A stretch of 64,000 bases of DNA from Entoloma clypeatum (Eukaryota; Basidiomycota; Agaricomycetes; Agaricales; Entolomataceae). A program made the translations under genes and the position numbers. The DNA is taken from contig OY751490.1 of NCBI GenBank assembly GCA_963565915.1, positions 2,852,001 through 2,916,000 of the forward strand, read 5' to 3'. Shown piece after piece: positions 53,202 to 64,000 of this stretch (position 1 is its first letter; the number at the start of each line of letters is the position of its first letter). The notes below the pieces were generated by a model. The model was not told the origin of the DNA and searched no databases. It was given only the letters and a program-made list of their open reading frames with translations.

Positions 53202-54499
53202 TCACTGATGCGAGAGGCGTCCGGACATCATCATGATCAAGATTGCCCAATGTTCAAACTGTTCCTTCGACATGAACAGCAGAGCTTGTGATAGAACAGC
53301 TTTCGTTATCTGGGCTTGCATTCCCTGAACCCAAGCGTCCGTGAAATAGGCCCCAGTACAATGGGAAGATCACTGACCTGGTACCATCCGGCAAACCCTT
53401 CCTTCTTCAGAACCCCCTTCAGAATTTGGAGAGCACCGGCATGTTTATGGTGATGCTTTTCACCAACAAGGACGTCTTCTGCTTCATCTCCACGTCGAGC
53501 CTGAATGCGGACCTTCGCCATTATGTATGGGTATGTGACCTTTGGGCAGAGTTGCATGATGAGGCATAACATTTCACACACTCCAAGACTTACCACCGTC
53601 GCAAGTGTTTTACTGAGTGCACCTAGGAGAAATGAAACCCATGGCGACAGCTTTGCGGTCTGACTCGAGCCAACTCTTGTCTGTGCAAGTTGTATCAAGC
53701 TTTTGACCCGTTCAAACACACCATAGGTGATTGCAGGGTTCACAGTCAGCACCAAGCCGGGTTTTATGCCCAACCAGAGACCAGTTACACCTTCTTCGTC
53801 GATAATTTCGCTGGCAACCGCCAAAAATGAATCGTCACTTTTGTCGGCAGCATCACCGCTGCTGTTTGGCCGGCCAACCTGTTGCCTTGTTGCGATCACG
53901 GATACCGGGATGGTGAATATCTGTGCCAGTGCGCCTGCGAGAGCGCCCAACAAGAGCTCTGCTGCAGCTGAAAGCGGCGGCAACTTCAAGCCAGGCGGCA
54001 GTCTTCCTGTCAAACGATTGATGTAGGAATTCCGGACAAAGGCGTAGAAGAAGAAATAAGCATATTCTGTATTCCAAAAAATGAGAGATGTTAATCGAAG
54101 ATAACTGGAGACGCGACCCACGCATTGAAAAGGTGTTGAGCATAGTTGCACCAAAACCCCGATAGAGGCCAGAGATACCCTCCCTTTTATAAATTTTGAC
54201 CAATACAGAGAGCATGGAGCGATCATCCTTTTCCTTTCCTTTATGCGAGGGCGTGGCCTGTATCCGTGTTTTGGCTCTGCGAACGTTTCATTAGGCTTAG
54301 GATACGTTGGACTGCCAGGGTATTAACGTACACATCCAATGGATAGACCACCCTATGAAGCAGGAAAGGCATCATTTAATCGTGGGATTCGGCGGATAAG
54401 ACTGGCTACATACGCGCTGCTAAAGCAGCCCCCAAGTGCTCCAGCCAATGCAGCGCCAAAGGGGGTGAGTTGTGGGAGGGGTTTTGACTGGGCTGGCAT
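53202..54499 (-). CDS. ANT1: Peroxisomal adenine-nucleotide carrier (Ant1/PMP47 type)
   Basis: A mitochondrial-carrier-family protein that imports ATP into peroxisomes in exchange for AMP. Exons, 5' to 3': 54414-54499, 54332-54352, 54122-54276, 54066-53594 (53594-54066), 53378-53539 and 53202-53324; 339 residues with three repeats. Carrier signatures: VVYPLDVAKTRIQ (repeat 1, built from a 21-base exon plus two neighbours), IFTIPVSVIATRQQVG (repeat 2, the IPxxVIxTRxQ form typical of peroxisomal carriers) and VTYPYIMAKVRIQ (repeat 3). EGISGLYRGFGATMLNTFSMQYAYFF and a C-terminal GMQAQITKAVLSQALLFM are also family blocks. A His-rich cytosolic loop (KHHHKH) precedes repeat 3's end. Confidence 0.88.
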
Positions 54500-54605
54500 A
54501 TCGTTCTGAGCAGAGGAACCTGCGCCAACTTCGGCTATGGACGCCGGTGCATCGTATTAGTCGTCCCAGTCATGTGAATTTTTCTCATTAGCGCACGCCT
54601 TCTCA

Positions 54606-55707
54606 ATGAGAGACGTCAACTTCCCGGAAAATCTAGACATAACGCCCTTGCTGCATCGCCAAGGTCAACCGACGTGTTCACAAACTTTCAATCACACCGC
54701 CTTCGGACATGCCGCCCAACGCGACGCGATCGAGAGATATGGCATTGCTGGGAGGGTTTGGTAAGATGCTCCTTCTGATCATGCAGGTTATCAAAGCTCT
54801 CAATAACATCTAGGGAAGCTGCGTATGCGCTCCACCAATATATCCAACCACCGCCCGACTTGGCATTCGATCCTGCCTTCACCCCAATATCTGCATCGCG
54901 ATCCCCTATGACAATTCTCGAACTGGGTTCTGGAACCGGCATCATAATGTCGTGTATCGCCAATGCACTCCATCCATCGGACCATATATTAATTGCGACG
55001 GATCTGCCAGAGGTAAGTCGGACTATCTTGTCACCTTCCAAGCTAACCGCGAAAGGTTTGCTCGTTACTTGAACAAAATCTCAGAGCTTTTAGCATGCCA
55101 AAAGAATCTCACAATTCGGCGAAAAATACCATCTTTATACGGCCGCTGGCCTGGGGAAACGAATCTCATTGCCTCACAATGGCCTCCGAGTTCTTCCTTC
55201 GTTCGAGAACATTGTCGCACATAATATGTAGCGATCTTGTGGGTCTCCTTCCTGGTTCATATATCATCACTCACCCAACTATGATAGATATATTTCCCTG
55301 AACTTTTCGCCCCTCTTTTGCGTACCCTCATCCAGCTCACGGCTCCACCTTTTTCTCGGCCTCCTACACCTGATGATCCAGGTGTTGCTGTTATCCTATC
55401 ATACAAAATTCGCAGCTTCTCGAAAGAGACCCCATTCTGGTCTACTTTTGGCCTCTGGTTCGATTTCGAGCCTGTGCTTGTGATGAACACCGCTTTCAAA
55501 GGCGGATGGCTGCAATACGGAACATCTTCCGATGATGTACCTTTCATATTCATTGCCCATCGTCGTCCAGATTCGCTCTATTGGACGGCACCTGCAAATG
55601 ACAAGGATCTTTTATCGGGGAAAGGCGCGATGGGAAATGACTCGGCGAAATCGGACGACACTTTCGAAACACTGCTGTTCATGGGACTGGAAATATCGGA
55701 CATCTGA
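54606..55707 (+). CDS. METTL21-type lysine methyltransferase
   Basis: Methyltransferase-16 family; relatives methylate lysines on translation factors and chaperones (EFM/METTL21). Exons 54606-54760, 54814-55012, 55056-55238 and 55288-55707; 318 residues. SAM motif I is MTILELGSGTGIIMSCI, followed by the acidic post-I strand HILIATDLPEV. The family motif after it reads HIICSDLIYFPELFAPLLRTL, the (D/E)xxY equivalent seen in this group, with W-E-A-A-Y-A-L at the N-terminus as the W-x-A-(A/S) helix. A substrate cannot be predicted from sequence. Convergent with the second arrestin-like gene, with 88 bases between stop codons. Confidence 0.85.
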
Positions 55708-55795
55708 AGGGATGATTGTGAGTTCCCCCTTGTTATGAATGGGTTGCATAAATCACAATGTAGACGACAGTGCAATTTTAATCTTCTGCACAACG

Positions 55796-57343
55796 TCAAC
55801 CTGAATGGCCGTGATGCCAGAAACGCTGGTTTCCGTTCTCCAACACCCCCACCAAATTGTTGAAATCATCTTCCCGGGGCTTCTCGTATCCAGGAGGTGC
55901 TCGTGACCACTGTCGCACGCCGGTGGTCTGTCGGGTCGCGACCGCCACGTTCTCAGACATCAGAACTTTCTGCGTAGTGTTTGAACACCGAAATCCCGTC
56001 GCTTTGAACTGGCGGAACTCCACCGTGTACTATAATTGAATCAGACAACTCAATAAGGCAAAACAATGAAACAACCACGCGCGAGTCGCTCACCCGGATC
56101 GTAAAAGTTGGAAAGATGAAACTTGGCTGCAACATACTTGATACTTCCAGCTCGCCATGCAGATCGCGCTTGTTATTCTCTTGTTTTCCTAATGACCAAA
56201 AGGAAGCTCGACCGACGCTTAAGGTGAAGAAATTGTCGGTTCGCCTTGTGGCACTCTCCTCCGTGGCACCTGCACCTGTTGCCAAGGATCGCACCAAGTT
56301 CAGTTGGATAGCGGAGGGATTTGAAAGGATGTCGAGGACCTGTCCACTTATGCTACTCAGTGTTAGAGTAAGTGGCACAAAAGTCCCGACGGCGTAGCAG
56401 AGCTTAACAGGCAAATAATGTCAGGATATTGCGTCCGGCATTGATCTCAGTTGTCTCACTGGCGTTGCAACTGCAAGCTGTAGAAAAACCGTCAGGAGAT
56501 GCGTGCGTAAAGAAGGGACATCGAGCGACGTACTGTGCATTCCATCTCGACATCCCGAGCTTCGAAGAGTCGGCCCATCACTTTGATAGGTGGAAGGACT
56601 TTCCAGCCGTCTGGATCAGCGTCGGGACCCAGGATAGGAGACGCCTCTCTGTAGGCTAGTAGTCTCAACGCAGATGGAGGGTCAGGTACTGTTATCGGAC
56701 GATACCCGAAGTTCGTAGATATCCTGGAGATCATTGGGTTTTGGACTGCATTCCTTCAGGGAAAGGGCAATGTACACACATCTGGTCAAGCTTGAGAAAT
56801 CCACGTTTGACTATGACTATCAGTCGGTAGTCGATGTATGAAGTGCTCGCTTTTTCCGAGAAGCTTGGCGGAAGTCTATACATTTTCTCCTCGCCATCGC
56901 TCTTGCCTGCCGACACGGACACTTCTTCGGGGAGCACAAATTCAAAAGGCCATGATTGGCGACCCTTCAACTTGGAAGGCGTCTGTTGACTCGGGCCGGG
57001 GGTCCATAGAAATTTCGTGATATCTAAGAACCTCAGTTCTTCCTGTCCTACTGCGCTCGTCGCTGCATGGATCTGCGATCTTGATAGTATCAAAGTGTTT
57101 TTCAATACTGACAAGGCTCACCGATATCGTTACGGACTTGATAGTCTCAGGTTTCCGTAGATCTAGGTCGAGCTCGACACGTCCCCTGACTGTGTCGTTT
57201 TCAGAGAACACGGGCAGCGATTTCGAATTGCTTGCTCTACTCTGTACGAACAGAGAGAGCCATTTACCACCATTTTTCTCCAAAAAATACGAATGCTCCG
57301 ATCTGCCGCTGGAGTACTCTGGAGGTGTTGCTATGTGGGCCAT
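55796..57343 (-). CDS. Arrestin-like fold protein, tandem copy B
   Basis: Exons, 5' to 3': 57122-57343, 56780-57072, 56534-56723, 56094-56402 and 55796-56029; 415 residues. It is the paralogue of the next gene upstream: the N-terminal block SLPVFSENDTVRGRVELDLD matches SLPTFFEKETINGSLEINAE, and WPFEFVLPEEVSV matches WPLSISLPRKVNV. ISTNFGYRP matches IKTAFGYVP and KLCYAVGTFVPLTLTL matches FLCYTRGSVIPCFLTL. The beta-rich spacing resembles arrestin N- and C-lobes of fungal alpha-arrestins, which direct ubiquitination of membrane transporters, but I see no PPxY motif. The intron phases (0, 2, 0, 0) are identical to copy A. The long third intron (131 bases) was placed to join ECT to LCYAVG as in copy A. 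Confidence 0.8.
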
Positions 57344-57766
57344 GGAGTCGAAGGTATGATAGCAGCTACATCCTAACAACCAACTGGGTTGAGTGATGAA
57401 TCGATGACGTCGCGATGCGTACCATAGTCCCTTGGGACAGTGGGGGCTGCTCAGGCTTATGGAGGATTCAATCTCGATGAATTGAACATGTTCCATAAAG
57501 TGTGCGCGTGAAGACGTGAAGAACCACATACTAAGATCCCCACAAGATGTATGTGGACACCTGCCAATCATTACTCTACCGATACAGTATAGGGGGACAA
57601 AAACCATGGCTACAAAATAGTCCAGTCAACGTTAACGCTACAGAAAAAAGATGTCACTCATGATCCAGCATGCGGTGACCAAAATAAGCAAGGAAGGACA
57701 CGATTGTCGCAAGACATCAGCCTGCTGGGCTTGGAAGGGATGGAGAACACGGAGTCATCAGAGTCA
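57344..57766. promoter_or_regulatory. Gap between tandem arrestin-like genes
   Basis: About 420 bases holding the 3' flank of copy A and the promoter of copy B. No other feature seen. Confidence 0.5.
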
Positions 57767-59364
57767 TCAGGGCATGAGGTGATTCGGGGTGTATGCAGGA
57801 GGAGAATATGCCTGTGGGCGCGGCCCCTTGGCATGCATTGTAGCTATTTCCACTGGCTCCGATAGGAAAATTCGATCATCTGGCACGAAATGTTGGACAT
57901 TGAATGAACGGAAGGCGATTTGGTACTAGCAGACGAAAATAAATGGGGGATAGCCATAATGTAAGAATTGGAAGTCACTTACGGCTATGCTGAAATGACC
58001 TATAGAGGTGGTAGGACGCAAATCTTTAGGTAACTTGATCTCGCCTTCCAGGTGACGGATGCTTGGGTTGCCACTCCCTCCAGCCGCAGGCCACCAGAGT
58101 GCGCTTCCCGTGTCCCCGCAGGATTCATGCCACGCAACCTCTGATCGTGACTGCGAGGGTTTACTGAAGAATCTGACACGTCGTTGCAAGCATACATCGA
58201 CAGCAGATGGAGCGGAAAAGAGTTGTAGCGCCTCTACGTCGTTGCCCTGTAGAGTCAAAAAGCAGGGAATAACGCTGCCCCGTGTGTAGCACAGCTGTTA
58301 AGAGAGGGTCAGCAAAGTACGCTGACATGTTCAGCATCAGCAACGCACAGGTTTGCCGAGCGAGAGCTGATCGGACAAGGAAAAAGTTGAGCTGATCCTG
58401 AAGGGTGTAGTTGAATTTGAATACTCACGAAACATTGGACTTCAACTTTGGAGGCATTGTACACCCCCCTAGCTGCAACTGCTCTGAGGTTGTGCCATCC
58501 CTCGGCGTCAAATTGCGGCCCTGGCAGAGGATGGCCGTGCTGGTAGGCAACTTGTCGCAGTAAGGATGGTGCTTCCGGTCTTGATGTAGGGACATAACCA
58601 AACGCGGTTTTGATTCTACGAAGTAAGAGTCAGTGGACGGTGTCACTGAGATATGCGGTTTGCTTACCGGCTATCTGCGCGGAGCTTTCCTCGAGAAATG
58701 AAGATGGTGAAGTCATACTGAATACTAGCTAGCGTATGGCGTTCTAGGAAAGTTTCGGGCAGGTGACACGTGTCTGTCCCTCCGGCGCCATTCGGGACAT
58801 TCACTTTTCGAGGCAAGGATATTGACAAAGGCCACTGGCAACGGCCGAGTAATTTACTTTGAGATGTACCTTCAGAGGATGACGGAACTCTGGGAACATC
58901 CGTCGCTTTCGACCAGATAGGCAACGATTGGCTAAGGAAAGTGAAAGAGTCACCACTGTTGGCGCCAGTGATAATGCGTCCAGTAACCTGTTGATGATTT
59001 ATGTTACCACTCGTGTGACTCATGTAACCGACAAGAAGATACATACGGTGGCCGTGATGGAGTGGATGGAATCACCCTTTTCGGCATTGATTTCCAGGGA
59101 GCCATTGATAGTCTCCTTCTCAAAAAAAGTCGGTAAGGACTGGGAGGATTTGGCGCTGCTGTAGAGTTTGAGAGTGACCCAGGCTCTGTTCTTCTCTGTC
59201 AGATGGTATACGTGCTCCGTTGGCTCGCGTCGAACGACTGGCTGCGCTAGGGTATTGCGCCGGGTATATGGTGGGGTATATGGTGGGAGCTCATCAGCAG
59301 ACTGTGGTGCCGGACCAGGCCTGACTGAGAGTCTACGATAGCGAGGTGGAGACGCGACCTCCAT
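57767..59364 (-). CDS. Arrestin-like fold protein, tandem copy A
   Basis: Exons, 5' to 3': 59047-59364, 58668-58987, 58429-58615, 57983-58294 and 57767-57925; 431 residues. The N-terminus has a Pro-rich stretch (DELPPYTPPYTRRN) followed by the first beta-lobe: RAWVTLKLYSS, SLPTFFEKETINGSLEI and SITATVTGRIITGANSG. After a linker come WPLSISLPRKVNV, YDFTIFISRGKLR, then IKTAFGYVP and a second lobe with CFLCYTRGSVIPCFLTLQGND. The C-terminus ends in a Pro/Tyr-rich tail (RPQAYSPPAYTPNH). The PPYTPPY and SPPAY sequences are near-miss WW-ligand motifs (PPxY in alpha-arrestins). ATG 59364 is the first in-frame start. Regulation of transporter or receptor trafficking is inferred. Confidence 0.8.
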
Positions 59365-61190
59365 AAAGGACAAGGGTTAGAACCTTGACCGGGATCGGAT
59401 AGCCATGCTATAAGTACTTGTGATCCAGGCGGCATCCGTAAAGAAGGACAAAAGGGAGAACAAAGTAATGACCAGTTCCGGAAGGAGTGATCGTTCACAT
59501 GGCCTACTAGCCTACTCGGGCTAATTGTTCACGGGGTTCTGAACAACAATAAAAGTCTCGAGTCAGACGCAGAGTTACGGCATGACAGCCTTGCACACCA
59601 AGACTCGGGCATGATTGGCCTCTACTGAACTTTGATGTTTGCTGCGCAATGAAGGAACACAAACAAATGCAAGTCCTGGTTTTTGACGTCAAAAATGGGC
59701 AAATGGATATAGCATGATGTCCGTGTACCTTCACGTTATGTGCTACATAGCTTGCCAGGACTCAGAGGCACTGCTTTGGATGCACCCCACAGACAAGCCG
59801 GGCACAGTCCACGGTGCAAGAAGTCGACCGGGGGAAGGTGATCTGATTTGTGAGGTCCCGAACTAGTTGAGGTGAATTATCACTTGCAAGGTTGTGAATG
59901 TAGGGAAAACACATATTTGATTTTGAGCACCTGCCGCAAGGTCCGAACGACGGCTCGAACATGAGGAAATAAATAATTAAGGTAGAAGTCTGTTTTAGCC
60001 TGATCTAAGTGTGATATAATTTGTATAAGGTCGAATGTAAGAAGTTTAGTGAGAGAAGGAAGTCAAAGGCCTGGCCGTCTTTATTCGAGGAAGAATTAAA
60101 GGATAGCGCATAATACTAGAGACTAGAGCTGTATGAAAAATGCACCTACGCCAGACCCACCCAGAAAATGCGATCAAAACACTAGATGCTCGAGTTATGT
60201 TCTCTGCGCTCTGGTCCCTTTCAGGATGCCGACCATGATCCCGAGAACGATACTTCTCCAGCGAAAGAAATGGCAACGAAATGTTTGAGGTGCGATTACG
60301 CGAAAGGGATGCGAAGTGCTCGTGCTCTTGAAGACTACTCTGAGGAATCAGGAGCCGTCTGTCTGAGAATGAACAGAAGGTGCTCACGTTTTCCGCCCGA
60401 ACTTGTCTTCCGAAAATGACTGCTTGACCTCGGGGAGGTCTTGAATAAGTGGAAAATGCTGCAGTCCAGATGGTGAAGGAACAGCGAGTTTTGGGTCTAC
60501 CATATCATGGCTATGGGTTGTCAAACCTGGTAGCTGATCATTATATGCAAATGTCAATGGCCAGCTCAAGATCGAGCGTGGCATACCTACATAAAGTACA
60601 ATTCCCTCATGAATGCGCTCCAAGGGGTCAGCTCTAGGAATGGCTAGGATGGTATGGATTCCACAGGGTGAATACCTCTAGGTGCCGTAATCCGCCCCTC
60701 GATAGCAAGTAATAGCACCGCTTGAACGGCAAAGCTCGACCCGTTCGTGAGCAAAACAAACGATGGAAATCGGAAGAAAATGTGGCAGAACTGTCCTGTT
60801 TTCAAGGACGAAATAATTGCACCATCGCGGATGCGACCACGGCAAAGACGGACTCAACCGCTGTTGGTACAAGGAGTCGTAAACAGTTTTGACTTGGGTC
60901 ATGACGAGATTGAAGCCAGCCGCTGTTTCCTACATAGTAGAGACAATCCGCCCAAAGCTCCTTGGTTGTTGTCGTATACGACTGTTCGACGTAGATTTTT
61001 TCCTCGTCCTGGCTTGAACGTTCTTTAGTGACTTCCATGTTTACAGTAGAGCGGAGAACCACGAAGACATGTTCCACTCGAGCCACGTGCGGGTTGGAGA
61101 CGGCCAAAGTCGGACCAAACATTTCTGCTCATCGACGTCGACGTCGCCTGTTGCGATAGCCACGCTTAGCGACGGGTCGCCCCTCAACCC
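59365..61190. other. Intergenic region, possible small minus-strand gene
   Basis: About 1.8 kb. A minus-strand reading from ATG 61039 (MEVTKERSSQDEEKIYVEQSY) continues with TTTTKELW and, through a plausible intron, to VESVFAVVASAMVQLF. It has no known domain and its downstream exons (near 60384-60700) could not be joined with confidence. The rest shows nothing. Confidence 0.3.
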
Positions 61191-63311
61191 ATGTATCGTG
61201 CGCTCCCCGTATCCAGGAGAGTCGCATTTACGTCGCGGAATGCAGTTGTCCGCGTCATCAAAAGGGTAAGTGGACGTTAGGATCTGTCGCGTTTCCACAC
61301 CGTTAAACGCATTCCAGCGTCTAGCGACGGAGTCTTCTTCAGTTCCACCCCTTCCCAGGAAAAAAAAACATATCGTTCGCAGGCTTCTCTGGGCAACCGC
61401 AGGCATCACCGGCACATTCTACGTCGGAAGTACTTTTGCAGCTTTCTACAGCCAAGCCTACTATGACTTCTTTTCCGACCACGTTCCTCTCGGACAACCT
61501 ATGCTAGAATATGCTGAGGCACATAGTTGGGACACCCTTACTGTCGATCAGGTGGTTGAGGCGGGAAAACAAGCCGTCATCACGACCCAGAAATTTGTGA
61601 CCGATACAATAAACGGTACTAAGAGCACCCCGGAGCCGACCCCACCCGTAAAGCACTCTCTGGAGAAGAAGACTGCGAGACCCACTGTCGTCAACGTCGC
61701 TAACGAAAGGATACCCAAAGAGGAACCGAAGAGGGCAGCAGACCAGGTTCTCAAAAGGGTTGTTGACAAGACTGCTTCTGTCCGGCAACCCGAGGCCCAA
61801 CATATAACGGGTGAGCTCGCGGAGCTCGTGCGCAAGGCAGAAGATGCCTTAGGACGACCCACGAAGCCACAGGGATCTGCAGTCTCGAATCCAGAGCCTG
61901 AGCCTATCACAACATCCCCCCTTCCAGCAAAGGAAATTCAGCGCGACCAAGTCGTAAAGAACGACGTTTATGAGGCACCTTTGCCTGTGGGTTTCGAGCC
62001 TCCACCGGGATTTTCACGACCAGCTCCGAAGAAGGCTGCACCCCCGGAATCTATACCAGCCTCCCTTCCCCTCGTTGCGCCAGCAGTGTCTTCACTCAAC
62101 GTTTCTGAGCCAATTATCACTCACCTTGCCGGAACGATTGACAACCTAGCTTCATATCTCGCATCCAACCCGGCAATCGCTTCAAAGGTATCCGGTGTCC
62201 TGGAAACTGCCAAGGCCGACCTGACTTCACTAGCTGACCGTATTGAACAAGCGAAAGAAGAAGAGCGAATAGCATTGGAAGCAAAAGTGGATGAGCAGAC
62301 TCGGGAGTATACGCTGAAAATGATGGAGTTAGAAATGGAGGCCCAGGACAAACTGGATAATCAGCAAGAAGACTTCAGAAAGTTCTTCGATGAGGAGAGA
62401 GTGAGAATTGCGCAGGCATATCGCGAAAAACTAGACCACGAGCTACGAACTCAGACAGACCTTATCAACCAACGGTGTGTCCCATCCTCTCTTCCCTTTT
62501 GATCCTTCTTTTTACCATTCGTGCTTAGACTCAAGGAAGAGGTCATTGCTCAAGGAATTGAGCTCCAACGTCGTTGGATTCGTGACATCAAAGTTCGCGT
62601 GGAGCAGGAACGCGGAGGGCGACTTGGAAAGCTTGAAGAGCTTTCGTCACAACTCAAGCGCCTTGAACGTGTCGCCCTCGATAACTCCACATATCTCGAC
62701 GATAACATTCGAGCTCATAACCTCTGGTCCGCCGTTCGTTCCTTAACCTCTTCCGCGCTATCATCCCCTGTTCGCAAACCATTCCGTGACGAGCTCCGTG
62801 TTCTGCGACATATCACTGAAGCACGGGAAGACCCCGTGGTCATTGCAGCTCTGGATAGCCTAGAATCGACCGAAACTCCCGACGTTGGTGTAGAGCCTTT
62901 CGCAGACCTTGCATCGTGGTTTGCAAGTGATGTTGCACCCAAGGTGTGCCATGTTGCTCTGGTTCCCGAAGAGAATGCTGGCGTCCTGTCATATCTCACA
63001 AGCCATCTCTTTTCGGGACTCCGATTCCGGAGGCATGGGCTTGTGAGCGGTGATGATGTCCTGAGTGTCATCTCCAGGGCGGAGCACTACTTGAACGAGA
63101 AGGATCTTGACAGTGCTGCGCGTGAACTCAATCAACTCAGAGGCCCGGCCAAAATTCTGCTCCGTGATTGGTTGGAGGCTGCAAGGCGGAGGTTAGAGGT
63201 TCAACAAGCTCTAGAGGTGAGTTCTAGCATCGCATGCGACGTCCAGAATCCGACATGTGTGTTCAGGTTGTTCAAACTTCGGCAACCTTGGCGTCATTAT
63301 TGGTGGTATAG
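61191..63311 (+). CDS. MIC60: MICOS complex subunit Mic60 (mitofilin)
   Basis: Mic60 is the core of the MICOS complex at cristae junctions of the mitochondrial inner membrane. Exons 61191-61265, 61318-62474, 62529-63216 and 63267-63311; 654 residues. It has a basic, Ser/Arg-rich presequence (MYRALPVSRRVAFTSRN) and one inner-membrane helix (LLWATAGITGTFYVGSTFAAFY, about 45-66). A Pro/Glu-rich linker is followed by a long coiled coil (about 300-460, LEAKVDEQTREYTLKMMELEME region). The conserved C-terminal mitofilin domain contains LWSAVRSLTSS, FRDELRVLRHITEAREDPVV, GLVSGDDVLSVISRAEHYLNEKDLDSAARELNQLRGPAK and LLRDWLEAARRRLEVQQALEVVQTSATLASLLVV-type ending. The last exon is 45 bases. Complete. 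Confidence 0.93.
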
Positions 63312-63551
63312 ATCAACGGATGCCGATAGATTGTTAAAATATCTCGTTGTTACTGCATCAGATATAGAAGAGATTGAATTGTTGGGGTGGTCAAACGAAG
63401 CGAAAAGCATTATAAACCGCATTGAGAATGCTAGGGACCATTCTGCGGCATTGTCATGGGCACTCCACCAATCGCACACTCGCATATTACCTGAGCCCTC
63501 CTCACCACAGTCTGGCAATTTTATCAGCAGCGTGCTTAGAACGACAAGAGA

Positions 63552-63967
63552 TTAACTTGCCTGGACATTTTCGCCGTGTTGTCCGGAAGCCAATAATGGA
63601 CCCCTTGAAACCTTTACTAACCCAGGAAATATAGTCGCTCCCACCTTGTCAATCTCACCTCTCTCGTTTCGCACACACCGCTTCACCAACTCAACCTGTC
63701 CTGGATGTAGGGTGCTTCCCAATTCCGGTACAAAAGCACGATAGAAGGCATCGCTTGTACCAGAGCTAGAGCTATGGAGCATTCGCGAGAAGTCATATGC
63801 AGATTCCAGGACAGATACGCCGCCAGACTCTGGAAGTGTGCCATTGAGACACTTCGTTAGTTCTGGTACCTGCTCCTCCATGATACTGAGCGACATTTCA
63901 GGGGTACAAGATTGCACAGCTGCTGAAAATGTTTGTCGGCGCCAGACGCTGGCTACTGTTGGATCGC
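63552..63967 (-). CDS. Unknown gene, C-terminal part (5' partial)
   Basis: The 3'-terminal exon of a minus-strand gene that continues beyond the window. A CAG acceptor at 63968-63970 opens a frame of about 137 residues ending at TAA (63552-63554). It contains DPTVASVWRRQTFSAAVQSC, a Glu-rich helix (SIMEEQVPELTKCL), SAYDFSRMLHSSSSGTSDAFYRAF and a conserved-looking block CVRNERGEIDKVGATIFPGL. I do not recognise the family. Convergent with MIC60 (240 bases between stops). Confidence 0.6.
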
Positions 63968-64000
63968 CTGCGAAATGATAATAATATTTAGTTTGTGTCT

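Noticed and set aside
1..64000. tRNA, rRNA, CRISPR arrays, prophage or bacterial mobile elements
   Set aside because: No cloverleaf with an intact T-arm, no conserved rRNA core and no regular direct-repeat array was seen on either strand. The gene structure is eukaryotic throughout.

Overview
This is a gene-dense stretch of nuclear DNA from a filamentous basidiomycete fungus, most likely an agaricomycete. The evidence is the many short introns (mostly about 45-60 bases, up to 17 per gene), intergenic gaps of a few hundred bases, and the gene set: an expanded-type G-alpha with degenerate switch regions, a Whi5/Nrm1-like repressor, a GMC alcohol oxidase, tandem arrestin-like proteins, a HEN1 homologue and a small Tyr/Gly/Ser-rich protein of agaricomycete type. 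No bacterial, viral, CRISPR, rRNA or tRNA feature was recognised. Gene models were built by hand: each join was accepted only when splice sites, reading phase and protein-family continuity agreed.

Layout. 1-6.1 kb: 3' end of eIF5; a 1.03-kb terminal-inverted-repeat element; F-actin capping protein beta; a PPIL3-type cyclophilin; an atypical G-alpha. 7.4-10.6 kb: a bHLH factor resembling Mlx, and the THUMP-domain tRNA acetylation adaptor Tan1. 10.6-14.2 kb is gene-poor. 14.2-20 kb: a Nudix diphosphoinositol-polyphosphate phosphohydrolase, a KE4-type ZIP zinc transporter divergent from an HD phosphohydrolase (74 bases between start codons), and replication factor C subunit Rfc5. 20-28 kb: an 18-exon alcohol-oxidase-like GMC flavoenzyme, PEX11, HEN1 and the V-ATPase subunit e (Vma9). 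28-37 kb: a tail-anchored protein, a Baeyer-Villiger-type monooxygenase, Rai1/DXO and a Whi5/Nrm1-like repressor. 37-46.3 kb: a cytochrome-b5 protein, a large Arg/Ser-rich protein, a GATA factor, the small Tyr/Gly/Ser protein and Mediator Med22. 46.5-54.5 kb: a membrane/coiled-coil protein, a PX-PB1 scaffold, dynactin Arp10 and a peroxisomal adenine-nucleotide carrier. 54.6-64 kb: a METTL21-type methyltransferase, two tandem arrestin-like paralogues, MICOS subunit Mic60 and the 3' end of an unknown gene.

Most genes are housekeeping and do not form a pathway. A loose peroxisomal theme exists (alcohol oxidase, PEX11, the nucleotide carrier and possibly the tail-anchored protein).

The strongest candidates for something new are: a HEN1 methyltransferase whose acidic C-terminal tail carries eight regularly spaced tryptophans, several in GW/WG context, resembling an Argonaute-binding hook; coding microexons of 5, 11 and 13 bases forced by reading frame and conserved protein sequence; three GC-AG introns; and a G-alpha lacking the catalytic glutamine and lipidation sites.
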